Of a stretch of DNA of 6,834 bases, positions 1 to 6,832 are shown one piece after another. This DNA comes from Saprospiraceae bacterium. GTDB lineage: Bacteria; Bacteroidota; Bacteroidia; Chitinophagales; Saprospiraceae. The translations under genes were made by a program, and so were the position numbers. The stretch's first letter is position 1, and each line of letters begins with the position of its first letter. The stretch covers positions 1 through 6,834 of the forward strand of contig JACMLK010000379.1 in NCBI GenBank assembly GCA_014379665.1, in the 5' to 3' direction. The notes beneath the pieces are model-generated. The model worked only from the letters and a program-made list of their open reading frames with translations, ran no database searches and was not told the DNA's origin.

Positions 1-2024
1 AAATTTTCACCCTTGATATGGCGGCTCTGGTAGCCGGGGCAAAGTATAAAGGTGAATTTGAAGAAAGGCTGAAAGCTGTTATAAATGAAGTGATCCACTC
101 GAATGGAGAGATCATCCTGTTTATAGACGAAATTCACACCCTGATAGGTACTGGTGGTGGACAGGGTGCTATGGATGCAGCCAATATACTTAAACCAGCA
201 TTGGCCAGGGGAGAACTCCGAACCATTGGAGCTACAACTTTGGATGAATACCAAAAGTATTTCGAAAATGATAAAGCTTTAGTCCGAAGATTCCAGACCG
301 TAATGATTGACGAACCATCCGTCGAAGATACCATTTCCATCCTTCGGGGTATACAGGAAAAATATGAAGTGTATCACAAAATAGGTATTCTGGATGAAGC
401 ACTGATCGCAGCAGCCGAATTGTCACACAGATATATTTCAGATAGAAAACTTCCTGATAAAGCTATTGACCTGATAGATGAAGCCGCAGCAAAGTTGAGA
501 TTAGAGTTGGATTCCGTACCGGAAGTTGTGGATGAACTGGACAGAAGATTACGCCAACTGGAGATCGAAAGAGAATTTATAAAAAAGGAAAAAGACGATA
601 AAAAATTAAAGGTCATCTCTGAACAAATCGCAAATGCACAGGAGAAACTTGATTCGGTCAGGGCATCCTGGCAGTCTGAAAAAGAGATTGTCGATACAAT
701 CCAGAATATTAAAAAGCAAATTGAACAGTTAGAATATGAAGCTCAAAAAGCTGAACGTGAAAGTGATTTCGAAAAAGTAGCTAAGATACGTTACGGCGAT
801 TTGAAGGAAAAAGATGTTTTATTGAAAGTCGCCAATGAGAAACTGGATAAATTACCCGAAGACAGCCGGTTCACCAATGAAGTAGTCACCGCCAATGATA
901 TAGCCGATGTCATCAGCAAATGGACAGGCATACCTGTTTCAAAAATGCTTAAAAGTGAAAGAGAAAAACTTTTGACTCTGGAAACTGAAATTGGTCAACG
1001 CATCATTGGACAGAAAGAAGCAGTTGAAGCAGTCGCTGATGCAGTACGAAGAAGTAGGGCAGGACTTCAGGATGAGAAAAAACCCATAGGATCTTTTATT
1101 TTTCTAGGACCTACAGGAGTAGGTAAAACCGAACTTGCCAAAGCGCTTGCAGAAGTTCTTTTTGATGATGAATCTGCTATTACAAGAATTGACATGAGCG
1201 AATATCAGGAAAAACATGCTGTTTCACGGCTTGTAGGTGCCCCTCCCGGATACGTGGGATATGATGAAGGCGGACAATTGACCGAAGCAGTACGAAGGAG
1301 GCCTTACTCGATTATCCTACTGGACGAAATCGAAAAAGCACACCCCGATACTTATAATATCTTATTACAGGTACTTGATGATGGAAGATTGACAGACAAC
1401 AAAGGTCGTGTAGCCAATTTTAAAAATACCATCATCATCATGACCTCCAATATGGGGTCAGATACCATTCTTGAAAATTTTGAAGATCTGGACGCCCTTG
1501 GTGAAAAACACAGGGCAGATATCATTGAAACCACTAAAATAGAAGTTTTTGAAGCCTTGAAAGAAAACCTTCGTCCTGAGTTTTTAAACCGCATTGATGA
1601 AAAAATTATGTTTCTTCCGCTCACAAAAACGGAAATTAAACAAATAGCCACCTTGATGATTAAAAAACTAACCAAAAATCTGTTAAAACAAGAGATCGGT
1701 ATCCAGTTTGATGACTCCGCAATGACTTTACTGGCTGATCTGGGATATGAGCCACAATTTGGAGCACGTCCTATGGCCAGGGTCATCCAAAAAGAAATCA
1801 TCAATGAGCTGGCAAAACTTGTGCTTGGCAGTACTTTTATTGCGGGTGATACGATATATGTGGGTACAGATGCAAAAGGGTTTACTTTTTCCTCTACACC
1901 AAAACCATCCGTAAGCAAACCATCAGTGGAAAAGGAAAAAGGGAATGATCTCAGCAAACTTAAAAAAGCAACCAAAGATTTGAATAAAGCAGTGGAAGAT
2001 ATAGAAGAGGAAGAAGATGTGTAA
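1..2024 (+). CDS. clpB: ATP-dependent chaperone ClpB, 5'-truncated by the window edge
   Basis: Cytosolic Hsp100 AAA+ disaggregase that threads aggregated proteins through a hexameric pore, normally together with DnaK. The reading frame is open from base 3, and the residues before the ATG at 18 (IFTLD) continue the family motif [19 protein letters not shown], so that ATG is internal. The N-domain and the NBD1 Walker A, roughly 235 residues, lie outside the window. Counting the Met at 18 as residue 1: NBD1 pore loop GAKYKG (Tyr10), Walker B LFIDE (33-38), GATT sensor (71-74), arginines RR 90-91, the coiled-coil middle domain about 172-283, and [10 protein letters not shown] (301-310). NBD2 carries Walker A GPTGVGKT (364-371), pore loop GYVGYDEGG (411-419), Walker B ILLDE (433-437), sensor TSN (476-478), NRID arginine finger (R525) and sensor 2 GARPM (582-586). 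All key residues seen are intact. The last 40 or so residues form a Lys/Glu-rich tail beyond the AAA+ fold. The stop is TAA at 2022-2024. The middle domain separates it from ClpA and ClpX. Confidence 0.97.
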   Translation, partial: IFTLDMAALVAGAKYKGEFEERLKAVINEVIHSNGEIILFIDEIHTLIGTGGGQGAMDAANILKPALARGELRTIGATTLDEYQKYFENDKALVRRFQTVMIDEPSVEDTISILRGIQEKYEVYHKIGILDEALIAAAELSHRYISDRKLPDKAIDLIDEAAAKLRLELDSVPEVVDELDRRLRQLEIEREFIKKEKDDKKLKVISEQIANAQEKLDSVRASWQSEKEIVDTIQNIKKQIEQLEYEAQKAERESDFEKVAKIRYGDLKEKDVLLKVANEKLDKLPEDSRFTNEVVTANDIADVISKWTGIPVSKMLKSEREKLLTLETEIGQRIIGQKEAVEAVADAVRRSRAGLQDEKKPIGSFIFLGPTGVGKTELAKALAEVLFDDESAITRIDMSEYQEKHAVSRLVGAPPGYVGYDEGGQLTEAVRRRPYSIILLDEIEKAHPDTYNILLQVLDDGRLTDNKGRVANFKNTIIIMTSNMGSDTILENFEDLDALGEKHRADIIETTKIEVFEALKENLRPEFLNRIDEKIMFLPLTKTEIKQIATLMIKKLTKNLLKQEIGIQFDDSAMTLLADLGYEPQFGARPMARVIQKEIINELAKLVLGSTFIAGDTIYVGTDAKGFTFSSTPKPSVSKPSVEKEKGNDLSKLKKATKDLNKAVEDIEEEEDV

Positions 2025-2052
2025 GGGAATATGCGTCTTCTATATTGCTTAC
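2021..2052 (+). terminator. Stem-loop over the clpB stop codon, possible weak terminator or 3'-end element
   Basis: GTAAG at 2021-2025 pairs with CTTAC at 2048-2052, and AATAT at 2028-2032 pairs with ATATT at 2042-2046. A GG/G internal loop separates the two stems and the apical loop is nine bases. The stop codon TAA (2022-2024) lies inside the outer stem. No T-run follows, so it is not a textbook intrinsic terminator. It may mark or protect the clpB mRNA 3' end, or be chance. No other + strand terminator is visible before the tRNA. Confidence 0.35.
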
Positions 2053-2080
2053 CGGTTGCTTCCTGAAAATACAACCAATT

Positions 2081-2116
2081 AAAAAGGGGCAACTGATTAT
2101 CAATCAATTACCCCTT
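2081..2116 (-). terminator. Intrinsic terminator of the tRNA gene
   Basis: Read on the minus strand, AAGGGG (2116-2111) pairs with CCCCTT (2089-2084). An inner TGATT/AATCA stem lies between them, the loop is three bases, and the 3' arm runs straight into a TTTTT tract (2085-2081). It starts seven bases after the tRNA discriminator base, where a stop for that short transcript is expected. On the plus strand the same hairpin has no following T-run, so it should work mainly for the minus-strand tRNA. Confidence 0.75.
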
Positions 2117-2122
2117 GGTCTG

Positions 2123-2196
2123 TAGCGTGAGGCGGGCATGATCCGCCGACCTCGCGATTATGAATCGCGCGCTCTAACCAGCTGAGCTACCACGCC
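2123..2196 (-). tRNA. tRNA-Met (anticodon CAT), probably elongator
   Basis: The 74-nt cloverleaf reads, on the minus strand: seven-pair acceptor GGCGTGG/TCACGCT with G-U wobbles at 1-72 and 7-66, TA, D arm GCTC/GAGC with loop AGCTGGTTA, anticodon stem CGCGA/TCGCG with loop TTCATAA (CAT at 2162-2160), variable loop AGGTC, T stem GGCGG/CCGCC and discriminator A. CCA is not encoded; the next bases are CA. The anticodon stem lacks the three G-C pairs of initiator tRNA and there is no C1-A72 mismatch, so initiator is unlikely. A CAT tRNA that reads AUA after lysidine modification (Ile2) cannot be ruled out from sequence alone. The T-loop ATCATGC departs from the usual TTCRANY: positions 54 and 58 are A and T instead of T and A. 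The gene has its own promoter box and terminator and faces clpB tail to tail. Confidence 0.88.
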
Positions 2197-2225
2197 AATC
2201 CTTAGCGTCTTTTTTTAAACGGGTG

Positions 2226-2254
2226 CAAATATAAGATTATAAATAAATATACAG
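2226..2254 (-). promoter_or_regulatory. Promoter of the tRNA gene, Bacteroidetes type
   Basis: On the minus strand TATATTTG (2233-2226) matches the Bacteroidetes -7 box TAnnTTTG exactly. A CTG preceded by TT (2254-2252) sits 18 bases upstream as an imperfect -33 TTG element. Transcription would begin near 2220, leaving a leader of about 24 nt before the mature tRNA 5' end at 2196. Confidence 0.65.
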
Positions 2255-2437
2255 AAATTATTGAATACTCATTTTGGATTTTTAAACACAACGTCCTGAG
2301 TATCTATCATGTAAATTAATAATTTCCTTTTAATAATTATTTCACCAGGCAATTTAGTCTTTTAGTCAAAACCATAATTTAAACTTTTCAAAAATAATGC
2401 TGTCTATCTATGTATTGTTAAACATTTAAAAGCTAAA

Positions 2438-3274
2438 ATGATGAATACCTGTTTTAAAAATGTAACCCTGTTTACTTTGGTTTTAATCTCTTTGATATCC
2501 TGCAGCAAAGAGGAAACCACAGAATCTGCACCAGCGGATGCATCCATAGCTAAATATCTGTTTGATGCCACCAAAGATGAGGTAGATCAGCAATTGAATC
2601 TTCAGGGTTCATTGAATGGCTTTACTGATAATCATGAAAGCGGACCACGTGGTGGGTGTGCTACCATAACAATTACGCCTCAAGGAATCAGCTTCCCAAA
2701 AACGGTCACTATCGTTTTTCCTCAAAATTGTACCACATTTGCAGGCGCATCTATTGAAGGAACAGTGGTGATTACCATCAGCGGAAAAATCCGGGAAATT
2801 GGGACAGTTGCTACTTTTTCATTGGCTGACTTTCATTACAAAAATTACAAGCTAACCGGAAATTATGCCATTACATTTCTTGGAAATTTTTCACATAGCA
2901 CTTCAATTACGAATGGTGAAATTGTTACACCACTGAATGAAGTCATTACTTACGAGGCTACAAATACATCTACTCATACTGAAGGTACTTCTACTACTTT
3001 TAAAACAAATCCATTAACATTTCTTCAGGACGATGTGTATTCCGTCAGTTCTGTAAGTACCGGAATAAATTCCAAAGGAAATGCGTATACTCTTAATACT
3101 ACTTCACCTTTAATTTATAAAGTAGCTTGTCAATGGTTGACTGCGGGTATCATAAGTATTACTGAGGATTCGAAGCCAAAAATTACGGCAACACTGGATT
3201 ATGGACAAGGTACCTGTGATAATAAAGCCATTTTGAAAGTCAACAATATCAGCACCGAAATCCAATTACCTTAA
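2438..3274 (+). CDS. Uncharacterised Bacteroidota lipoprotein, four-cysteine beta-rich domain
   Basis: The protein has 278 residues and no function I can name. Residues 1-22 are a lipoprotein signal peptide: Lys8, a hydrophobic stretch about 9-20, and lipobox LISC with the lipidated cysteine at 22. SKEE follows directly, resembling the acidic export signal that sends Bacteroidetes lipoproteins to the cell surface. The mature part is rich in Thr, Ser, Ile and Gly in alternating polar/hydrophobic patterns typical of beta strands. Landmarks are GGCATITITPQG (C74), FPKTVTIVFPQNC (C98), a GTVVITISGKI strand, YKVACQW (C231) and LDYGQGTCDNKA (C260). The four mature cysteines could form disulfides outside the inner membrane. 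The layout (GC-T-T, FPKT-T-F-C, LDYG-G-CDN) resembles hypothetical lipoproteins I recall from Flavobacteriia and Sphingobacteriia; no domain name comes to mind. The ATG at 2438 gives a proper signal peptide; a second ATG follows at 2441. No Shine-Dalgarno is evident and no exact TAnnTTTG box was found in 2240-2437. It is convergent with the TonB gene. Confidence 0.9.
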   Translation: MMNTCFKNVTLFTLVLISLISCSKEETTESAPADASIAKYLFDATKDEVDQQLNLQGSLNGFTDNHESGPRGGCATITITPQGISFPKTVTIVFPQNCTTFAGASIEGTVVITISGKIREIGTVATFSLADFHYKNYKLTGNYAITFLGNFSHSTSITNGEIVTPLNEVITYEATNTSTHTEGTSTTFKTNPLTFLQDDVYSVSSVSTGINSKGNAYTLNTTSPLIYKVACQWLTAGIISITEDSKPKITATLDYGQGTCDNKAILKVNNISTEIQLP

Positions 3275-3294
3275 TATCAGTTGAACTATAATGG

Positions 3295-3328
3295 ACGTGG
3301 TTTTTATGTTGAAAAGATAAAGCCATGT
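3295..3328. terminator. Possible bidirectional stem-loop between convergent genes
   Basis: ACGTGGTTTTTAT (3295-3307) can pair with ATAAAGCCATGT (3317-3328) over about twelve pairs, two of them G-T wobbles, with one bulged T and a nine-base loop. It is the only clear hairpin in the 69-bp gap between the two convergent stop codons. No T-run follows it on either strand, so a role in termination is inferred from position. Confidence 0.35.
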
Positions 3329-3343
3329 TATTGTACTGATTCA

Positions 3344-4096
3344 TTATGAATTCAATTTAAACCGTATAGGAATCGTATATTTAACATTCACTGCCCGATC
3401 ATTGTGATATCCCGGCTCCCAGTTATTAAGGCCTTTTATAACCATTTTTGCTGCTGAACCGCAACCTCCTCCAATGTCGCGTTTGATCTCCACCTCATTC
3501 ATTTTCCCATTTTTGTCAATAATAAAAGAAATGATGACCGTGCCTTCAATGCCAGTTTCACGAGCAAGAGATGGATATTTGAGATGTTTATACACATATT
3601 CCAGAATGGATTTTTGAGTGCATTGTCTTCTTTCTTCTTCATTGATGTATTCCCGGCAAGTTACCAGCGCGGGCATTCTTTCCGCTGAAATAAATATCTT
3701 ATTGACCTCTTTTTCTGTCAATACATTACTCTGATTGCTTTTTATGTCACCTGATTCATTATCACCATACTTTAGATCAGGAATTATCTCTGTTTTTTTA
3801 CTTGACGTTACTGCTTCCGGAGGTGGTGAAGATATGGTAACAATTACAGCTGTTAGCGGATTGACAGGTTTTGATGGGTTTATGACCTTCACTTGTTTAT
3901 CAACAAACTCTCTGTGTGTCCTTAATTCCGGAGTTTGGAATAATGGATTACTGTCTTCTTCTATCAGGTATAAATACTCCGGTCTTTGACCTGTATAATT
4001 CATGGCCAGATAAGCTAAAGATAACGACATTACTAATCCCAACTTTAAATAAATTGGTCTGTTTTTATCCCATATGGGAAGATCATTCCATGACAT
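3344..4096 (-). CDS. Energy transducer TonB, Bacteroidota type
   Basis: Inner-membrane-anchored protein that carries proton-motive energy from ExbB-ExbD to outer-membrane TonB-dependent receptors. The 250 residues comprise a short cytoplasmic N-terminus with Lys/Arg, one membrane segment about 15-34, and a periplasmic spacer about 35-140 with a PPPE at 91-94 but no long Pro-Lys/Glu repeat. A Cys147-Cys159 pair precedes the TonB C-terminal domain, about 172-248. That domain carries the family landmarks KYPSLARETGIEGTV, the DKNGK turn (194-198), RDIGGGCG (206-213), NWEPG (225-229) and IPIRFKL near the end. Bacteroidetes paralogues usually have FPGC at the first cysteine and GGGCGEEA in the core; here these read LVTC and GGGCGSAA, so this is a divergent copy. 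The start at 4096 is the first ATG after an in-frame TAA, with a weak AGGA a few bases upstream. No exbB or exbD is next to it. It probably serves one receptor subset; which one cannot be told from here. Confidence 0.93.
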   Translation of the reverse strand: MSWNDLPIWDKNRPIYLKLGLVMSLSLAYLAMNYTGQRPEYLYLIEEDSNPLFQTPELRTHREFVDKQVKVINPSKPVNPLTAVIVTISSPPPEAVTSSKKTEIIPDLKYGDNESGDIKSNQSNVLTEKEVNKIFISAERMPALVTCREYINEEERRQCTQKSILEYVYKHLKYPSLARETGIEGTVIISFIIDKNGKMNEVEIKRDIGGGCGSAAKMVIKGLNNWEPGYHNDRAVNVKYTIPIRFKLNS

Positions 4097-4481
4097 ATCC
4101 TGAATATTTTAAATGGTTAAAAAAAGAAATTAAAAATATTCAAGTCGCGACTATGACATAATTAAATTATAAGTTCAATATCAATGCATATATAAAATTA
4201 TGTCTAATATTAAGATGCAGGTATTATATTTTTGGTGTAAAAGCAATATAATAAAATGAACCACACTCTGATTATTTAATTCAAGATAGAGATCAGACAA
4301 TTAATATTTCTAAACGATTCCATTTGCTTTCTGTTGTATTTTAAAACTACTCTATGGTTACTTTTTAACTCTTGAAATCAGCGCATATGGTAAGTATCGA
4401 TGTGTCGTTGGATTAAGTAATCATTTTTATGGATAGAAAAATAAACGTACTTTTGTTTTACTAATTTTAAATTTACAAACT
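4097..4481. other. AT-rich divergent intergenic region between tonB-like gene and hflX
   Basis: These 385 bases hold no convincing gene. They should contain the start signals of both divergent genes. The hflX side has an exact TAnnTTTG box at 4448-4455. A second exact match, TATTTTTG at 4227-4234 on the plus strand, has no obvious gene close behind it. On the TonB side I found no exact box; an AT-rich TATAATTTAA stretch (minus strand, about 4173-4164) is the nearest candidate. A 10-bp perfect palindrome, AGTCGCGACT, lies at 4143-4152. No tRNA, known riboswitch or repeat array was recognised. Confidence 0.6.
4448..4455 (+). promoter_or_regulatory. Promoter -7 box of hflX, Bacteroidetes type
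   Basis: TACTTTTG matches TAnnTTTG exactly and ends 26 bases before the hflX ATG, so the leader would be about 20 nt. A T-rich stretch around 4423-4431 lies where the -33 element belongs, but no perfect TTG is present. The short leader has no Shine-Dalgarno, as is usual in this phylum. Confidence 0.6.
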
Positions 4482-5696
4482 ATGAGCGACGCTTGGAAGG
4501 TAGGGAAGGTCAATAAAAAAGGAATATTAAAAGATCAGGAATATTGCATTCTGGTCGGTGTGATCTCACAGGATCAAAATGAAACACAGGTGTTGGAGTA
4601 TCTTGACGAACTGGATTTTCTGGCAACTACTGCCGGTGCAATTACCAAAAAAATATTCACTCAACGGATGCCGCATCCCAATGTTAAAACATTTGTCGGA
4701 TCCGGCAAACTGGACGAGATAAAAGAATTCATCGAACGCAACGAAGATATTACATTGGCTGTGTTTGACGATGATCTGACCGGAAAACAAACCGGTTTTC
4801 TGGAAGAATACCTGAAAGTCAAAATCGTCGACAGAAGTACACTCATCCTTGATATTTTTGCCGACCGCGCGCAGACTGCTCAGGCAAAAACCCAGGTGGA
4901 ACTGGCTCAAATGCAATACCTACTTCCAAGATTGAGAGGACTCTGGACACACCTTGAGCGCCAGCGTGGTGGGATAGGAATGAGAGGACCCGGTGAAATG
5001 GAGATCGAAACTGACAGAAGGATAGTAAGAGATAAAATTGCTTTTCTAAAAAAGAAGCTGGAGAAAATTGATCAGCAGGCTCAGACACAACGTAAAAACA
5101 GGGGTGAACTGATCAGAGTTTCTTTGGTTGGATATACAAATGTAGGCAAGTCTACGCTCATGAACGTACTCAGCAAATCGGATGTATTTGCTGAAAATAA
5201 ACTCTTTGCCACTTTAGATACTACAGTCAGAAAAATAGTTTGGGATTCCATGCCATTTCTTTTGTCTGATACAGTTGGATTTATTCGAAAACTCCCGCAT
5301 CATCTTATTGAGAGCTTTAAATCTACGCTGGATGAAGTCAGAGAAAGCGACATTCTGGTGCATGTAGTAGATATATCACATCCACAACACGAAGACCATA
5401 TCCTTACCGTGCAAAATACACTCAATGATTTGGGGGCCGCAGATCGAACTACCATTATGGTATTTAATAAAGTGGATTTATACCGGAAGAAATACTTTGA
5501 CGATTATCTGGACGAAGAAACTAAGGCAGATATTATGTCAGATATTAAACAAAAATTCAGTCATATGTATAATTTCCCCAATGTATTCATTTCTGCTACG
5601 GAAAAGGAAAACATTGAATTACTTCGCGAAACATTAAAATTAATGATATCCCGGGAGTACACAGTCAGATATCCATTTCAGGTAAAAACGTGGTAG
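4482..5696 (+). CDS. hflX: GTPase HflX
   Basis: Translation-factor-class GTPase that binds the 50S subunit and, in studied bacteria, splits stalled or hibernating 70S ribosomes, notably in heat stress. The 404 residues cover the whole family layout. The N-terminal HflX nucleotide-binding-like domain (about 20-130) includes HPNVKTFVGSGKLDEI and AVFDDDLTGKQ. Next come the linker QVELAQMQYLLPRLRG, the signature GGIGMRGPGE (163-172) with ETDRR (176-180), and a Lys-rich coiled coil about 181-208. The G domain shows G1 GYTNVGKS (217-224), G2 ATLDTT (243-248), G3 DTVG (263-266), G4 NKVD (329-332) and G5 SAT (371-373). It ends with a short C-terminal domain (YPFQVKTW). Nothing essential is missing. 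The ATG at 4482 lies just after a good promoter box. Two in-frame stops, TAG then TAA, end the gene (5694-5699). The next gene starts 47 bp on in the same direction and could share the transcript. Confidence 0.97.
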   Translation: MSDAWKVGKVNKKGILKDQEYCILVGVISQDQNETQVLEYLDELDFLATTAGAITKKIFTQRMPHPNVKTFVGSGKLDEIKEFIERNEDITLAVFDDDLTGKQTGFLEEYLKVKIVDRSTLILDIFADRAQTAQAKTQVELAQMQYLLPRLRGLWTHLERQRGGIGMRGPGEMEIETDRRIVRDKIAFLKKKLEKIDQQAQTQRKNRGELIRVSLVGYTNVGKSTLMNVLSKSDVFAENKLFATLDTTVRKIVWDSMPFLLSDTVGFIRKLPHHLIESFKSTLDEVRESDILVHVVDISHPQHEDHILTVQNTLNDLGAADRTTIMVFNKVDLYRKKYFDDYLDEETKADIMSDIKQKFSHMYNFPNVFISATEKENIELLRETLKLMISREYTVRYPFQVKTW

Positions 5697-5743
5697 TAAT
5701 TAAAGTAGGTTCATAAATATAAATTCCGGTTATCTGTTTTGTT

Positions 5744-6832
5744 ATGTTGGAAAAATATGCACAACTTTTGGTTCATTACTGCCTGGAGATAAAACAAGGT
5801 GAAAAGTTGTTTATTCAAACTACATCTTTGGCAGAACCCTTGCTTCGGGAGGTATACCGCATTGCGGTCAGAGCAGGAGCAAATGTGGAATATCAAATGT
5901 CCTTTAGAGAGCAAAACAGAATTTTTATACATGAATCGTCTGACGTTCAGCTTGATTTCGTTCCTGAATACAACAGAACCATTATGGAAACTTATGATGC
6001 ATATCTGGTCATCAGAGCCCCGTTTAACGTAAGAGAAGATCAACATAACGATTCTGCAAAATCCGCAAAACGACAAAAGGCAATGAATGAAATAAATCAG
6101 ATTTATTTCAATCGGATCGCAGACAAAAGTTTGAAAAGATGTCTTTGTCAATACCCAACTATGGCAGCAGCTCAGGAAGCGGCCATGAGTCTGGAAGAAT
6201 ATGAACATTTTGTATATAATGCATGCCATCTTTTTTCAAATGATCCACAAGCAGAGTGGCTTAAAGTACGCGCAAATCAACAATACATCGTAGACTTATT
6301 AAACAGCACAGACAAAATAAGATATAAAAACGAACAAACAGATATCAGTTTCAGCGTCAAAGAAAGGGTCTGGATCAATTCGGATGGCAAAAGTAATATG
6401 CCCAGTGGTGAAATCTTCACTGGTCCGATAGAAGATTCAGTCAATGGAGTTGTTTACTTTAATTATCCATCTGTATATATGGGTCATGTAGTAGAAGGTG
6501 TCACACTTGAGGTTGAAAATGGTCATGTTACAAAATGGCATGCAAAAACCGGTCAGGAATTTTTGAACCGGATATTTGAGATTGATGGTGCCAGACATTT
6601 TGGTGAAGTAGCTATTGGGACCAACTATAACATCCAAACAGCAACTAAGAATATCCTTTTTGATGAAAAAATCGGCGGCACCATTCACATGGCCATTGGC
6701 CAGTCTTATAAGCAAACTGGCGGAAGAAATGAGTCACCTATACATTGGGATCTTATCACGGACATGACGCAGAATGGTGTCATTTATGCAGACGGTAACA
6801 TTATCTATAGGGATGGTGTCTTTATAATTTGA
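5744..6832 (+). CDS. Family M29 metallo-aminopeptidase (AmpS / aminopeptidase T-like), complete
   Basis: Cytosolic metallopeptidase of family M29 that removes N-terminal amino acids from peptides using a two-metal centre. The 362 residues make a complete though short member (some relatives exceed 400). The N-terminal part (about 1-180) opens with LEKYAQLLVHYCLEIKQGE, typical of the family. The C-terminal part holds the active site. Candidate metal ligands and catalytic residues are Glu223 in NMPSGEIFTGP, Glu288 in FGEVAIGTN, His315 in GGTIHMAIG, Tyr322 in GQSY, and His334 and Asp336 in SPIHWDLI. All are intact, so activity is expected; the mapping to ligands is by motif recall, not alignment. 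The ATG at 5744 places the family N-terminus correctly. No Shine-Dalgarno or exact TAnnTTTG box is evident in the 47 bp after hflX, so co-transcription is plausible. The stop TGA ends two bases before the window edge, so downstream context is unknown. Confidence 0.94.
   Translation: MLEKYAQLLVHYCLEIKQGEKLFIQTTSLAEPLLREVYRIAVRAGANVEYQMSFREQNRIFIHESSDVQLDFVPEYNRTIMETYDAYLVIRAPFNVREDQHNDSAKSAKRQKAMNEINQIYFNRIADKSLKRCLCQYPTMAAAQEAAMSLEEYEHFVYNACHLFSNDPQAEWLKVRANQQYIVDLLNSTDKIRYKNEQTDISFSVKERVWINSDGKSNMPSGEIFTGPIEDSVNGVVYFNYPSVYMGHVVEGVTLEVENGHVTKWHAKTGQEFLNRIFEIDGARHFGEVAIGTNYNIQTATKNILFDEKIGGTIHMAIGQSYKQTGGRNESPIHWDLITDMTQNGVIYADGNIIYRDGVFII

Noticed and set aside
18..20. ATG at 18 as the start of clpB
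   Set aside because: The frame is open upstream to base 3 and encodes IFTLD, which fits the conserved [12 protein letters not shown] segment. The true start is outside the window.
1352..2107. 251-codon minus-strand reading frame antisense to clpB
   Set aside because: It is Ser/Phe-rich with no domain, mirrors the highly conserved clpB NBD2, and crosses into the tRNA terminator. It is a shadow of clpB.
2123..2196. Initiator tRNA-fMet
   Set aside because: There is no C1-A72 mismatch and no three consecutive G-C pairs at the base of the anticodon loop. Elongator Met fits better, with Ile2 as the alternative.
2123..2208. tRNA gene as an integration (att) site
   Set aside because: The only repeat of the tRNA 3' end is six bases long, lies at the leader side, and there is no integrase or foreign segment in the window.
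4143..4152. Perfect palindrome AGTCGCGACT as an operator
   Set aside because: Only 10 bp, with no second copy or further symmetry. About seven such palindromes are expected by chance in a window this size.
4159..4171. AT-only inverted repeat ATAATT-A-AATTAT
   Set aside because: It is made only of A and T in a very AT-rich stretch, so it is easily random. No regulator gene is nearby.
5711..6229. 172-codon minus-strand reading frame over the peptidase start
   Set aside because: Low-quality composition (Cys/Phe/His-rich), no motif, and it lies opposite the well-supported M29 gene.
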